Positions 9,899 to 19,105 of a DNA stretch of 25,000 nucleotides are shown one piece after another. The DNA is from Conus ventricosus (taxonomy: Eukaryota > Mollusca > Gastropoda > Neogastropoda > Conidae), in NCBI GenBank assembly GCA_018398815.1, contig JAFLJL010014046.1, positions 2,501-27,500 of the forward strand, given 5' to 3'. The notes beneath the pieces are model-generated. The model saw only the letters and a program-made list of their open reading frames with translations, did not search any database and was not told where the DNA came from. The position numbers and the translations under genes were made by a program. Each line of letters starts with the position of its first letter. The stretch's first letter is position 1.

Positions 9899-10309
9899 CG
9901 AAAAGCAGCAGCCAACACCAAGGAAAGTAAGAACAAGAACAACATTAACAACGAAGAGTAAAATCAATATATAAATAAATAATAATAATTATATAATAAT
10001 AATATTAATAATAATTAATAATAATATCTCTTACATCTACTGCTATGCTACTATACTACTACTGACTACTCTACTAATACTACTCTACTACTCTACTTTG
10101 CATGTGTACAACAACATATATAATAATATAATAAAGAATGTGATGTGATGTGATGATGTGATCATCCATCTCATCTCATATAAAATATAATAATATAATA
10201 TAATATAAATATAATAATAATATATATGAGTGATGATGATGTTGATCATCATCTCACATCATCATCAGCAGCAGCGAGCTGCAGCCAGCAGCGCAGCGCA
10301 GCATCTCAT
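9899..10309. repeat. AT-rich triplet-repeat region left of the retroelement
   Basis: In order: an A/C-rich stretch, (AAT)n near 9965-10025, (CTA)n near 10036-10099, ATAAT and TGATG motifs near 10110-10170, and CATCAT/CAGCAG motifs near 10245-10300. All are imperfect. No gene is visible. It forms the left flank of the LTR element. Confidence 0.85.
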
Positions 10310-10669
10310 TGTCACGACCGACCCTGGACTGCCCTGACAGGATCTCTGTGGATGACTGACCCACACCCCAGGACCCCATGATCGATACACCCCTTTATTC
10401 CACCACATACACAGTCTAAATAGTCCAACAACAACATGCACATCACATCAAGCTTCGCTTCCATACACGAACATATCAGATACACATATGACATATACAC
10501 ATTATAATAACATTCCAGCATCCCTTCACACCTGGGTCTCACACCTGCTCTCCAGTCTACTGGGAGCACCCTGTCCGCACTAGGTGCTCCAAACGGGTCG
10601 GTTCTTGAAGAGAGCCGTTCAAGGCCGACACCCTTGACACGCACAAGCAGACAGTGAAGAGCGCGTCCT

Positions 10670-10704
10670 GGGGGGGGGGGGGGGGGGTGGGTGGGGGAGG
10701 GGGA
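10670..10704 (+). repeat. G tract inside the left LTR
   Basis: 18 consecutive G at 10670-10687 followed by GGGTGGGGGAGGGGG-type sequence. It sits at the same LTR position as the longer tract at 16918-16976. It is C-rich on the element's sense strand. The length is unreliable in homopolymers. Confidence 0.9.
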
Positions 10705-10795
10705 AACGTGGCGTTTTTTACTATACTGGAGGTCCGAGTGACGGGGATCATGGCCGCCAGTCAAAACCACGGGCTTTATCTACAGAACGTGGTCC

Positions 10796-11000
10796 CGACC
10801 AGTGCGTGATCCCAACAGCGCGCGGTACCAACCCGAGCGTTCCCCCAACCCAGCGCGTGGCACCAACCAGTCCGCGAGCCCGGACCCAGAGCGTGGGGGG
10901 GTGGACCCCAGCGGCAGCGCGTGGCACACAACCTCTGCGGTGCGCCAACCAGACGGTGGCCCCAACCAACGTTGGCCCCAACCAGCGCGTGGCACGAACA
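10796..11000. repeat. LTR-internal minisatellite, left copy (~16-17 bp)
   Basis: Variants of CCAACCAGCGCGTGGCAC recur about every 16-17 bases through this segment, with degenerate units. The same cluster lies in the other LTR, so it belonged to the element before insertion. GC content is much higher than in the LTR flanks. Confidence 0.8.
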
Positions 11001-12486
11001 CATTCCATGCTCCGGGTGAAGCGCCACCCGGGAGGAGGAAAAAAAGTAGCTGTGAGGAGAGAAGAATAGGAGGGAAGGAAGGAGCACATGTGAACCCCGC
11101 CGTCAGTAACAAAACTGACCCATGCTGTTAAATCCAAAACAGGCCACACGCATGATGGCGAGGGGAGTTCTACTAAATACACTAACAACCCCAAGCTCAC
11201 ACAGACACATGAGCAAAACACGCGTACACAAAACAAATCAGGAATTTTCGATAAAGACTTTTCACCGAAGCAAGGTAAAAAGAACTGCATTAAATTCAAC
11301 CATGCTATAAAACCTAATATGAAATTATCTTCACCCTCTCTCACTCACGTTTAACAAAATCCTTTCTTAGGAAATAAACCAACACAGCGACATTCGCTTA
11401 TAACTGCCACCACATTTGCAAATAAAATTCATTGGCATAATTTGTCACATTTAATAGCCACATTTCAAATAACGCACAAATCTCCAACCACGCATCCGCA
11501 CGACAAATCATGCGGACGCACGCTCGCAACATAAAACTCGTATCTCCCTTGCACAAAACCAACAGGACGGTGGCCGAAGGATAAGAGTCCGGCGAATGTG
11601 ACAAGGGCGGACGACGAGACCAAGCAGTACAACCTGAATCACCAGGTTCCCCCATCCCCACCGACTACGCATCACCATATGCATAAAGAGAGAAATAATT
11701 TTGATAATAATTTGAATGGCAAGGTTAAAGACCTGAATTAAACCAGAAAAAAGGTCTCCAAACATATTTCTTTACAATTTTGAAAACAAAAGAAAATGCG
11801 CAAAAGAGAAGAATAATGCCGGCTAACAACACAAACCAAAACAAACAAACCACGAAACCTGATGCTTACCAGCTACCCGTGGGTTACCCCGAAGAAGGCG
11901 GGTCAAACGACTCTCTCTGTCACCCTCTGTCCAGTCGATAGGGACAGAGGCGCAGATGCGGAAAAAAGAAGAGTGATGTCCCCTCCTACAGGCCGACTGT
12001 AGGAATTGAAGATACCGGACATGTACATGTCGACGAATACGGTGAAGAAACCAAGACCGGCGCAGGCGCTCCCCAGGGACATCTTCCGCTCGAGATGAAG
12101 AAGCTAACCTCGCCTCAGCGAAGCGGCCAACAGCCACGCTAACGTCACAGAGTGAGCATACTTCAAACTAAAAGAAATGAAGCAACGTGCGACGTAAAAA
12201 GACAGGCGAGAGTCCGATAGACAGCAAGTTCGAGCGAAAGGTACCAGCCACCCGTGAACCTGCAGATGAATAGCACGAGGGCCAGTGGAATTAGAGAGAA
12301 GGAGAGAGAGAGAAAGCAAACAAGGGGGTACGGGGGGGACTATCTACACCAAGGGTGCAACGCTCCACAAGCCACACTAAGGGACGGAAACACGTGACAA
12401 CAACAACGATAAATAAACAAAGAGTAATTCCGCCACCCTAGATGGGTCAGAACGTCGTAGGCCTCGTTGACAAACTCCGTGACAAA

Positions 12487-12495
12487 CCCCCTTCT
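12487..12495 (-). promoter_or_regulatory. Polypurine tract (plus-strand primer)
   Basis: On the minus strand the sequence is AGAAGGGGG, two bases before the left LTR, which is where an LTR element's polypurine tract must lie. It fixes the minus-strand orientation together with the primer-binding site at the other end. It is short but purely purine. Confidence 0.75.
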
Positions 12496-12498
12496 AAA

Positions 12499-12526
12499 AG
12501 CACTGTATTCTCTAGAATACAGTGCT
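12499..12526. other. Near-perfect palindrome beside the polypurine tract
   Basis: Arms AGCACTGTATTCT and AGAATACAGTGCT are exact reverse complements, 13 bp each, separated by two bases. It lies three bases from the polypurine tract, inside the element's 3' end. It could form a strong hairpin in the element's RNA; the role is unknown. Confidence 0.9.
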
Positions 12527-12844
12527 CCTTTGGAACCTGACGCAGTGCAAAGTCACAACAATGGGACCCGAACCCAACTCTCTGTGATCGACAGAGTACT
12601 ATAAATCCAATACAAACATTCTACGGAATAGAAATCACACCCGAGAAATTACATAATACTACACATTCATCAAACCACTAGCACTTTCCAACCATGAAGG
12701 TAACAATCCGAACCATTGGTTGATTCCTTACCGTTAACCATCACTGAAGTGAAAACTGTCACTACACCTGATACAGAAACAAAAAGGATATACCCGGTTG
12801 AGGGGAAGGTCCCTCTGACTTGATTTCTCCAATGTGCCTGACTA

Positions 12845-13028
12845 CGTAGCTCGCTAAGATAGTCAGCATCCGTATTACTCGAACCCTTGATATGGACGAA
12901 AAGTGAACGCTGACACTGCAGTTCCACTGCCCTAACTCATGAGTCGACGACTGCTGGCCGGCATCTTCCCAAGCCTGGAGAGGATGAGATCGCTCTCCCA
13001 GTACAAACTTCCGTCCGTACTTCTTCTT
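12845..13028 (-). pseudogene. RNase H C-terminal remnant of gag-pol
   Basis: Two frames together carry Ty3/Gypsy RNase H C-terminal features. YGRKFVLGERSHPLQ is at about 12975-13019, with DAGQQSS following to about 12945. VHIKGSSNTDADYLS is at about 12853-12897, the end-of-domain motif in which the Asp of ADYLS is the conserved acidic residue. A frame change between 12945 and 12905 separates them. The N-terminal half of RNase H with its first Asp and Glu is missing. It lies downstream of integrase in sense order, next to the polypurine tract, so it is the last pol domain. It is inactive. Family assignment rests on motif recognition without a database search. Confidence 0.8.
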
Positions 13029-13039
13029 GGGCACGGCCA

Positions 13040-13480
13040 GTGCGTGTCCAAAATCTGCCTGAGAGAGCTTCAGCAATAGTAGGGGTATCGATAGTCCTAA
13101 GCGGGACAGCCTCTGGGCATCGAGATCGCAAAGCTACCGCTACCGAAATGTAGGCGGTGACCGCGATTGGATGTGGATTAACGGTTCCCACCAGGTCGAC
13201 CCCAGCAACCTTGCTGGAATGGCTCCCAACCCGGGCACTGACCCTAGGGGAATCACTCTCAACGACCCTTAGGCGTTGTCCCGTTGGCAGACATCGCAAA
13301 CTGCGACAGTACTGCCTAACCCACGCGAGTTATCATCCCTGGCCAGAAGAAATCCTGTCTAACTCGTCACGAGAGACCGCTTGGAGCCCATATGACCAGC
13401 CCTGGTAATCATGGGCCTGCCGTGAGAACACATTCTCGTCGAAGCTTTGGGGAACAACAAGCTGCTTGGCCACACGAAGT
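13040..13480 (-). pseudogene. Integrase remnant (zinc finger and start of catalytic core)
   Basis: In sense order: QLVVPQSF at about 13441-13464; QAHD (first zinc-binding His region) at about 13408-13419; FWPGM at 13334-13348; C-D-V-C (second Cys pair of the HHCC zinc finger) at 13287-13298; VAGVDLVG at about 13186-13209, whose Asp at 13195-13197 fits the first catalytic residue; and CPEAVPLRTIDT followed by TIAEAL to about 13063. These are typical Ty3/Gypsy integrase motifs. They lie in different frames, with single-base shifts between the His and Cys pairs and an in-frame stop near 13320. The later DDE residues and the C-terminal domain are gone, replaced by RNase H sequence. Integrase would join the element's cDNA to host DNA; this copy cannot. 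Confidence 0.88.
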
Positions 13481-13769
13481 CTGCCTGAGAGTTGAAAAAA
13501 AAAAAACCCTAAAGAGGATCCCCTTGGTGGAAGCTGAAGCTCCACTAGTGCGTGTCGGTCCAGACTGAGCCGGGACGGAATCTACCAGTTGTCGCAGGCG
13601 TTGACATCTACGTCCCTGGCCGGAAGGCGGACCAATGGAAGCAGTGTCCGACCCTGGCCAAACCTCGTCAGAGATCGGCTGTAAACGGGACGCAATCCTG
13701 CTTCGCTTCTTAGCTGACGCGCGGGTAACTCCCACACACCCTGTACGGCAGATCCGTAGACACCGACAG

Positions 13770-14040
13770 ACTGCTTCCGTCCGCAAAGGTGACAGAATTC
13801 CTATGAGAAGGAATACAGAGGTCGCTCCACCGCGATGGCCCCATTCTTCGCCACAGACGTATGGGTCGAGGATAAATGAGTACAGAAAGGACGGGTGGAG
13901 GTAAAACCAGCCTCCAACCCGCACACATCATAACTGGCGCCCCCCGATCCTTAGGGAAACTAAAATCCATATCCACAAAGAGTGTTGATGCTCCCGAATC
14001 CCTGATGGTGACGACCAAGGAAGAACCAACAACAGAAAGG
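13770..14040 (-). pseudogene. Retropepsin-type aspartic protease remnant
   Basis: VTIRDSGASTLFVD at about 13968-14009 contains the protease active-site triad Asp-Ser-Gly at 13992-14000, surrounded by hydrophobic residues as in Ty3/Gypsy proteases. FLLIGILS at 13790-13813, in another frame, resembles the C-terminal hydrophobic-Gly strand of the domain. At least one frameshift lies between them. It sits just after the gag zinc knuckle and before a basic linker (VTRASAKK, about 13700-13725) that leads to integrase, with no reverse transcriptase between. The family's enzyme cleaves Gag-Pol; this copy is broken. Confidence 0.8.
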
Positions 14041-14140
14041 AAACACCGGCACTCCGGGCACCACCAGAAGCTGGAATGGACCCACGTTAGCCGAGTCACG
14101 AGGACGATGGAAAGGACCTAGCCTCAATAACTACCACGGC

Positions 14141-15529
14141 TCTAGCAATCTTTCCTAATGTGGCCGGGACGACCACAAGAAACAAAAATCAGGGTGCTGA
14201 GGTCCCCGATGAACTGCCTGCCTTGTTCCGACCCGCTAGCAGTCGTCGGCCCTTATTGCCACTACATCATGCGGGGTCTTTCCTGTCCGTATCTGGGCGG
14301 TGCCCATAAGCCCTCGAGCTTCAGCAACACCTCAGCGGTAATGATCGCAGCCGCGAAATCCTGAGGTGCTGTCCTCGCCTAATCCGGAACCTCAACTCTG
14401 GGGACACAGTGTTTTGGTGAGCTGTTCAATGAGATCAGATCCTCCAGCTCCAACTTTAGCCAACTGAACGCCCAGTAACCCTAGCGTTTTGCGCAGCCTT
14501 CACCAAACTGCACAAAGGTCTCGTCGTTATTCCTCTTCAGTGGACCTGGAACATCCTCCTGTACGTCTCTGGGGTAAGGTGAAACGCTTACCTCAGAGCC
14601 AACGCAATGTCTGCATAAGACGCGCTTTCATTGTAGAGTGAGCACACACTTCCCGTGCAGCACCAGATAATCCAGAAAAAAGGTGCATAGCCTTTTGTTC
14701 CTCTCCGATCAATTGGTATTGAACTAAGTCAACCTTGTCAAAATGCTCTAGAACATATCAAGTTCCTCACTTAGGTCTGAACTCTGGAGCTTTAACTTTG
14801 GGCCTCTAACTCTATCACCTGCCTGGTGATTAACCCCTGGATTTACAGAAGCGGGAGGCCGCGAAAGAAGTTGTGCCATCATCCTCCCATGCGCAGAGCT
14901 CCTGTCTGGCAGCCTCCTCTCTACGCTGAATCCAACTCCTCCCGACGGAGGGCTTCCTGTCTGGCAGCCTCTTCCTACGCAAACTTCCTGTCTGGCAGCC
15001 CTCTTCCTACGCTGACAGCACTCCTCTCTGCGCTCTTCCTACGCAGATCTTCCTGCCTGTCTAGCTCTTCCCTACGGATGGCTTCCTGCCTGACAGCCTC
15101 CTCTCTGCCTCCTTCCCTACGCAGAGCTTCCTGCACTAAGGCCTCTTCCTACGTAGGGCTTCCTGCCTGAAGCCCCTCTTCCTTACGTACGAGTTTCACT
15201 CTTAATCCGCTACGAAGGCCTCATCCTCCCCGTCGCTGTCGACCAGAAACATCAGGACGTAGTGATGTCCTGGGCGGTTTCACCACTCCCGATCACGGTA
15301 GTGATGAACCGTCTGACCCGTCCCTATGGGAATCTCGACCTTACATGAGGAACGTCTCCGGGCATACTCCTTACGAGGGAAGCATTGAGAAAGAGGGCTT
15401 CGTTTCTGTGACTCAACAGAAGCCCACAGTTGCTTTCGCTATACTCTGACGCATCCGAGCGGAAGTGCCATTCGGGGGTCTCGACAGAAGATCCTTAGCG
15501 AAGAGGTAGTAAAAGTACTCACGGGACAT
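14141..15529 (-). pseudogene. Gag remnant (coiled coil, capsid, CCHC knuckle)
   Basis: A plausible start is the ATG at 15529, reading MSREYFYYLFAKDLL for 39 codons before a stop. An alanine/glutamate/arginine-rich segment follows at about 14880-15205 (for example REEAVRQEAIRREELDRQ), likely a coiled coil. A capsid-like region follows at about 14500-14765, with EEQKAMHLFSGLSGAAREV and, further on, DETFVQF at 14505-14525. The end is a zinc knuckle at 14145-14184 where CGRPGHIRKDC is in one frame and its first Cys is displaced by a frameshift. The order matches Ty3/Gypsy Gag, which assembles particles and binds RNA. Several stops and shifts break the frame; some may be sequencing error. Confidence 0.78.
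14880..15205 (-). repeat. Internal repeats in the Gag coiled-coil segment
   Basis: On the minus strand the words GAGGCTGCCAGACAGGAAG and CTGCGTAGGAAGAG recur at roughly 30-50 base spacing and encode variants of EEAxRQExLRRE. This is a degenerate repeat of about 12 residues within gag. Frame changes separate some copies. Confidence 0.7.
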
Positions 15530-16390
15530 CGTGCTACAGCACTGGAATAAAGTAGAAAGTTCCTGTAGTCGAAGTTACTGGTACTAATAGTAGGGATACA
15601 TTTTGAATAACCTTTTCTTCTCGACGCACGCCGTCGCCACAGTCACCCAGCACCGGACGTTGCCATGACAACAATATCCTACGGTTTTTTCAAATACGGG
15701 GGAAAGACGATTCCAATTGAAAAACAAATATTTTGAGGGGGGGGGGGGGGGGTGTGGTATATGTGTGTATGTGTGTGTGTTGTGTGTGCGGACAAGTCCG
15801 GCTGCATCCCACTCATTGGCAACACCGCGCTCCACAGCAATGAGCAACATGCGGTGGGCTCCCCGAAAAAAAAAAAAAAAAAAACTATGTCCGCTGCCCC
15901 ACTCTGGCAAACACCGCGCTCCACAGCACGAGCAACAGTGTGTGGGGCTGCCGAAAAACAAACAAGCTGGCAAACGGAATCCGAGAGAGAAAAAAAAAAG
16001 GGACAACTAATGTCCGATACAACCCCCTGTACTCAGATATCCACCCGGGAAAAAAAAAACAAAAAAACTGGCTAACTACAAACAGAATGGCAGATCTGAG
16101 CGGCAACAGAAAGGCAAGAATTACGGTCGGTACCTGTACCTTCTAAGGCACCCGGCCGGCGGAAGGAGTCTGGGTACTGCGGTCGCGTTCCCCCTAGGTC
16201 CCACCTCGACTCCCCAGTCCCCCCCACACCGGATTGTTCCTTCAGGCCACCAAGGACTCCTTCACCTTAGAGTCACCCAGCCCAACCCCCACGAACAAAC
16301 CACGACAACTGCGACTAAAACCTAACAAAACCAGACAGACTAAACAGGTACTACTCCGCGAAACGAAGAAGAGACAGGCAAGCCCTTCAC
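15530..16390 (-). other. Element leader between primer site and gag
   Basis: About 860 bases lie between the primer-binding site and the putative gag start. No protein motif is recognised. It includes a 16-base G run (about 15737-15752), an A run (about 15866-15884), other A-rich patches, and a diverged tandem duplication at about 15788-15965 (both copies hold ACACCGCGCTCCACAGCA). Open frames here are short and lack family features. Confidence 0.6.
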
Positions 16391-16409
16391 ATCCCGGGAC
16401 GAGCCCCCA
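16391..16409 (-). promoter_or_regulatory. Primer-binding site, proline-tRNA type
   Basis: On the minus strand it reads TGGGGGCTCGTCCCGGGAT. This equals the classical 18-base tRNA-Pro primer-binding sequence known from gammaretroviruses, with one extra C in the CCC run. It lies four bases inside the right LTR, the expected place. The extra base may be real or a homopolymer error. Confidence 0.85.
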
Positions 16410-16917
16410 CAATTGTCACGACCGACCCCTGGAGGTCCTGCCCTGACAGGAATCGTCTAGGAGGGAGAGAAGGGAGTGACTGACCTCACACTCCCCGACA
16501 ATAGACCACACAATACAGAATAAGATACAAACCCCACCCCATTAACACAGACCAACATACACAGTCATAAATAAGCATTCAACACACACAACATTGCACA
16601 ATCACAAACAAGCATATCCAACACACACAACATGCACATTATAAAATAAACATTTCACCAATAACTGACGTATACAATCAAAATCACCAGCATTTTAACA
16701 ACATAAGACATTTACACAATTAGTAAATAAACATTTCCAGCATCCATCCCTTTTCCACACCATGGAAGCCTACACACCCCTGCCTCTCCAAAGTCCTACT
16801 GGGACACCCGTCCGCACTAGGAGCTCCAAACCCGGGTCGGTTTTCATTTGAAGGACGTACGTTCACGGCCGACACCCTTGACAATCACGCACAAGCAGAC
16901 AGTGAAGAGCGCTTCCT

Positions 16918-16938
16918 GGGGGGGGGGGGGGGGGAGAT

Positions 16939-16973
<35 letters not shown>

Positions 16974-16976
16974 GGG
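16918..16976 (+). repeat. G tract inside the right LTR
   Basis: G17 at 16918-16934, an AGAT interruption, then about 34 consecutive G at 16939-16972. It corresponds to the shorter tract in the left LTR. It is G-quadruplex prone by composition, and the exact length is doubtful. Confidence 0.9.
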
Positions 16977-17055
16977 GAACGTGGCGTTTTTACTAGGAGG
17001 TCCTGGACGGTGATCAGGCCGGCCATCAAACCACGGGCTTTTACTACCATAACGT

Positions 17056-17265
17056 GGTCCGACCAGTGCGTTGATCCCAACCAGCCGCCGTTACCAACCA
17101 GACGTGCCCCAACCAGCGCGGGCAACCACCCGTCCCCGCGTTCCCGACCAGAGCGTGCCCCAGCCCCCCAGCGCGTGGCAGCCAAACCATTCTGCGTCCC
17201 AACCAGAGCGTGGCCCCAACCAGAGCGTGGCCCCAAACCACGCGTGCACCAACCAGTCCATCTCC
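17056..17265. repeat. LTR-internal minisatellite, right copy (~16-17 bp)
   Basis: Imperfect copies of CAACCAGAGCGTGGCCC and related units recur every 16-17 bases, matching the cluster at 10796-11000 in the other LTR. Unit order and number differ between the LTRs. Confidence 0.8.
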
Positions 17266-18728
17266 GGTGAACATGCCACCGGAGGAGGGAAAAAGAGTAG
17301 CTGGGAGGAGAGAAGAAAGGGAGGGAAGGAAGGGCACAGGAAACCCCGCCGTCAATTACAATCTGACCCATGCTGTTATATCCTAACAGCCACACGCATG
17401 ATGGGCGCGGGGAGGTCTACTAATACCATAACAACACCAGCTCAACCCAGACCGTGAACATAACACAGAAAACCAAATCAAATCAGGAATGTTCGTTAAA
17501 GTCTATTTCACCACGACGCAGGTAAAAGACTGCATTAAAAATTCAACAGAGCTATAAAAACCAATAGTTAAAAAATCTTCACCTTCACTCACTCACTTTT
17601 TAACACTTTCCTTTCTTAGGAAATAAACCACACAGCGACCATCGCTTTATAACTGCCACCGACACATTTGCAAATAATAATTTCAATGGCATAATTGATT
17701 CACATTTTAAATAGCCACATTTCAAAATAACACAAAACTCCAACCACGCTTCCAACGACAAAATCCATGCGTACGCAAACGCCCAACATAAAACTCGTTC
17801 TCCTAGCACACACAAACAGACGAGTGGCCCGAAGAGATAGAGTCCGGCGAATGTGACAAGTGGGGACGAGCGAGACCAAGCAGTACCAACCCTGCATCAC
17901 CAGGTTCTCTCCTCCAACCCCACCGACTACCGCATCACGCAGATGCATAAACAGTGAGAAAGAAATTTGATATAATTAAGAATGCAAGTTTAAAGACTGA
18001 ATTAACCAGAAAAAGGTCTCAAACAATATTTCTTTTACCAATTTTGAAAACAAAAGAAAATTGCGCAAAAGATAAAATAAGCTGCTAACAACAACAAACC
18101 AAACAAACACAAACCACTAACTGAGTGCTACCGCTACCCGAGGGTGACCCCGGAAGAGGCGGGGTCAAACGACTTCTCTGTCCTCTTCCATTCGAGAGAC
18201 ATGAGGCGCAGATGGCGAAAAAGAAGAATGAGTCCCTCTCTCCTACAGCCGACTGTAGGAAATTGAAGATACCGACTGTACCTTCGACGATACGGTGAAG
18301 AAACCAAGACCGGAGCAGGCGCTCCCAGAAGACATCTTCCGCTCGAGTGAAGAAGCTTAACCTCCCCTCATCATGGGCGGCCACATGCCACGCTACGACA
18401 CAGAGTGAGCATACTTCCAACTAAAAGAATGAATCACGTGCGACAGGTAAAAAGACAGGCAGAGGCCGATAGACAGCCAGTTCAGAGAAAGGTACCAGCC
18501 CACCAGTGAACCTGCAGGATGAATAGCACGGGCAGTGGAATTTAGAGAGAGAGAGAGAGGAGAGAGAGAGAGAAAGCAAACCGAACGTGAGCTGAACTAC
18601 ACCAAGGAGCAACCGCACCAAAAGCCACACTACTGGACGACACGTGACAACAACAACGATAATAAACAAATGAGTAATCCGCATCCCCTAGATTGTCAAC
18701 GTCGTAGCCTCGTGACAAACTCGTGACA

Positions 18729-18870
18729 ATCCATCAACATCATCATCATAACACTAATAATATTAATAACAACAATAATATATTAATAACCAACAACACC
18801 AACAACAACAACAACAACAACAAACTAACAACAATCACATCAACATCATCATCATCATCACGCATCATGA
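18729..18870. repeat. Triplet-repeat region right of the retroelement
   Basis: (CAT)n, (AAT)n and (CAA)n imperfect runs, directly after the right LTR. The left flank (10200-10309) is similar in type, suggesting the element lies inside an older triplet-repeat region. Bases 18871-19105 that follow are unique sequence with no recognisable gene. Confidence 0.85.
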
Positions 18871-19105
18871 TTTCCTTTCTTTCTGTAGCTCCTCTGTTCA
18901 GTGTTCTTCCTCTTCCTCCTTTGAGATCGGCACCGAATTTTTCATTATCAAAAAAAAAAGGGACAGTGACTCTAATGCTGCGCACAGACAGCAAAGTTGA
19001 AGGAAGAAAAACGGTCCACACCAGGGAACCACACACACTGCCTGCTACGTGCCGAAAAGATCATTATTAAAGAGACGGAACCAATCAAGGCAAATGGCAA
19101 GGAAG

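Larger units (their letters stand above)
10310..12484 (-). repeat. Left LTR (3' LTR of the minus-strand element)
   Basis: This 2175-bp LTR starts TGTCACGACC and ends CTCCGTGACA. Much of it aligns by eye with 16414-18728: for example GACAGTGAAGAGCGC, the AACCAGCGCGTGG cluster, the GGAAATAAACCA segment, the AAGAAACCAAGACCGG segment, and a GA run before CGTGACAACAACAACGAT. It is 140 bp shorter than its partner, mostly because its first ~300 bases differ. TTTATT at 10392-10397 would read AATAAA on the element's sense strand, a possible poly(A) signal. Open frames within it are not conserved in the other copy and are probably chance. Confidence 0.9.
10310..18728 (-). mobile_element. Ty3/Gypsy-type LTR retrotransposon, Gmr1-like order, RT deleted
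   Basis: This 8.4-kb element is bounded by two related long LTRs (10310-12484 and 16414-18728) that begin TGTCACGA and end (C)CGTGACA. It reads on the minus strand: a proline-tRNA-type primer-binding site lies inside the right LTR and a purine tract, AGAAGGGGG, inside the left LTR. Interior remnants in sense order are gag with a CCHC knuckle, protease with DSGAS, integrase with FWPGM and C-D-V-C, and the end of RNase H. Reverse transcriptase is absent and the frames are broken by stops and shifts. Integrase before RNase H is the arrangement of the Gmr1-like Ty3/Gypsy group (established knowledge). No clean target-site duplication is visible: CTCAT lies left and ATCCA right. The element cannot be autonomous. 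Confidence 0.9.
16414..18728 (-). repeat. Right LTR (5' LTR of the minus-strand element)
   Basis: This 2315-bp LTR starts TGTCACGACC and ends ACTCGTGACA, with perfect 8-base terminal inverted repeats. It is the promoter-bearing copy in the element's orientation, but I could not place a TATA box with confidence. The left ~350 bases (U5 side) differ from the other LTR and carry a degenerate tandem motif, ACACACAACATGCACA, with near copies around 16585-16640. Differences from the left LTR elsewhere are rich in one-base insertions and deletions. Confidence 0.9.

Noticed and set aside
8450..9967. Proline/serine-rich or glutamate/arginine-rich proteins over the purine tract
   Set aside because: Open frames exist on both strands purely because the sequence is GGA/GAGG repeats; no stops can form from this base set.
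10748..11344. Minus-strand 198-codon frame in the left LTR as a gene
   Set aside because: It lies in the LTR minisatellite and its flanks; the corresponding frame in the right LTR is not conserved, and no domain is recognised.
13157..13408. Plus-strand open frames across the retroelement interior
   Set aside because: They are antisense to clear integrase and protease motifs.
12485..16413. Ty1/Copia element, because integrase precedes RNase H
   Set aside because: The zinc finger, FWPGM and ADYLS-type RNase H end are Ty3/Gypsy features, so a Gmr1-like Gypsy element fits better.
18723..19070. Plus-strand 115-codon open frame right of the element
   Set aside because: It begins in CAT/CAA triplet repeats and has no recognisable domain or splice context.
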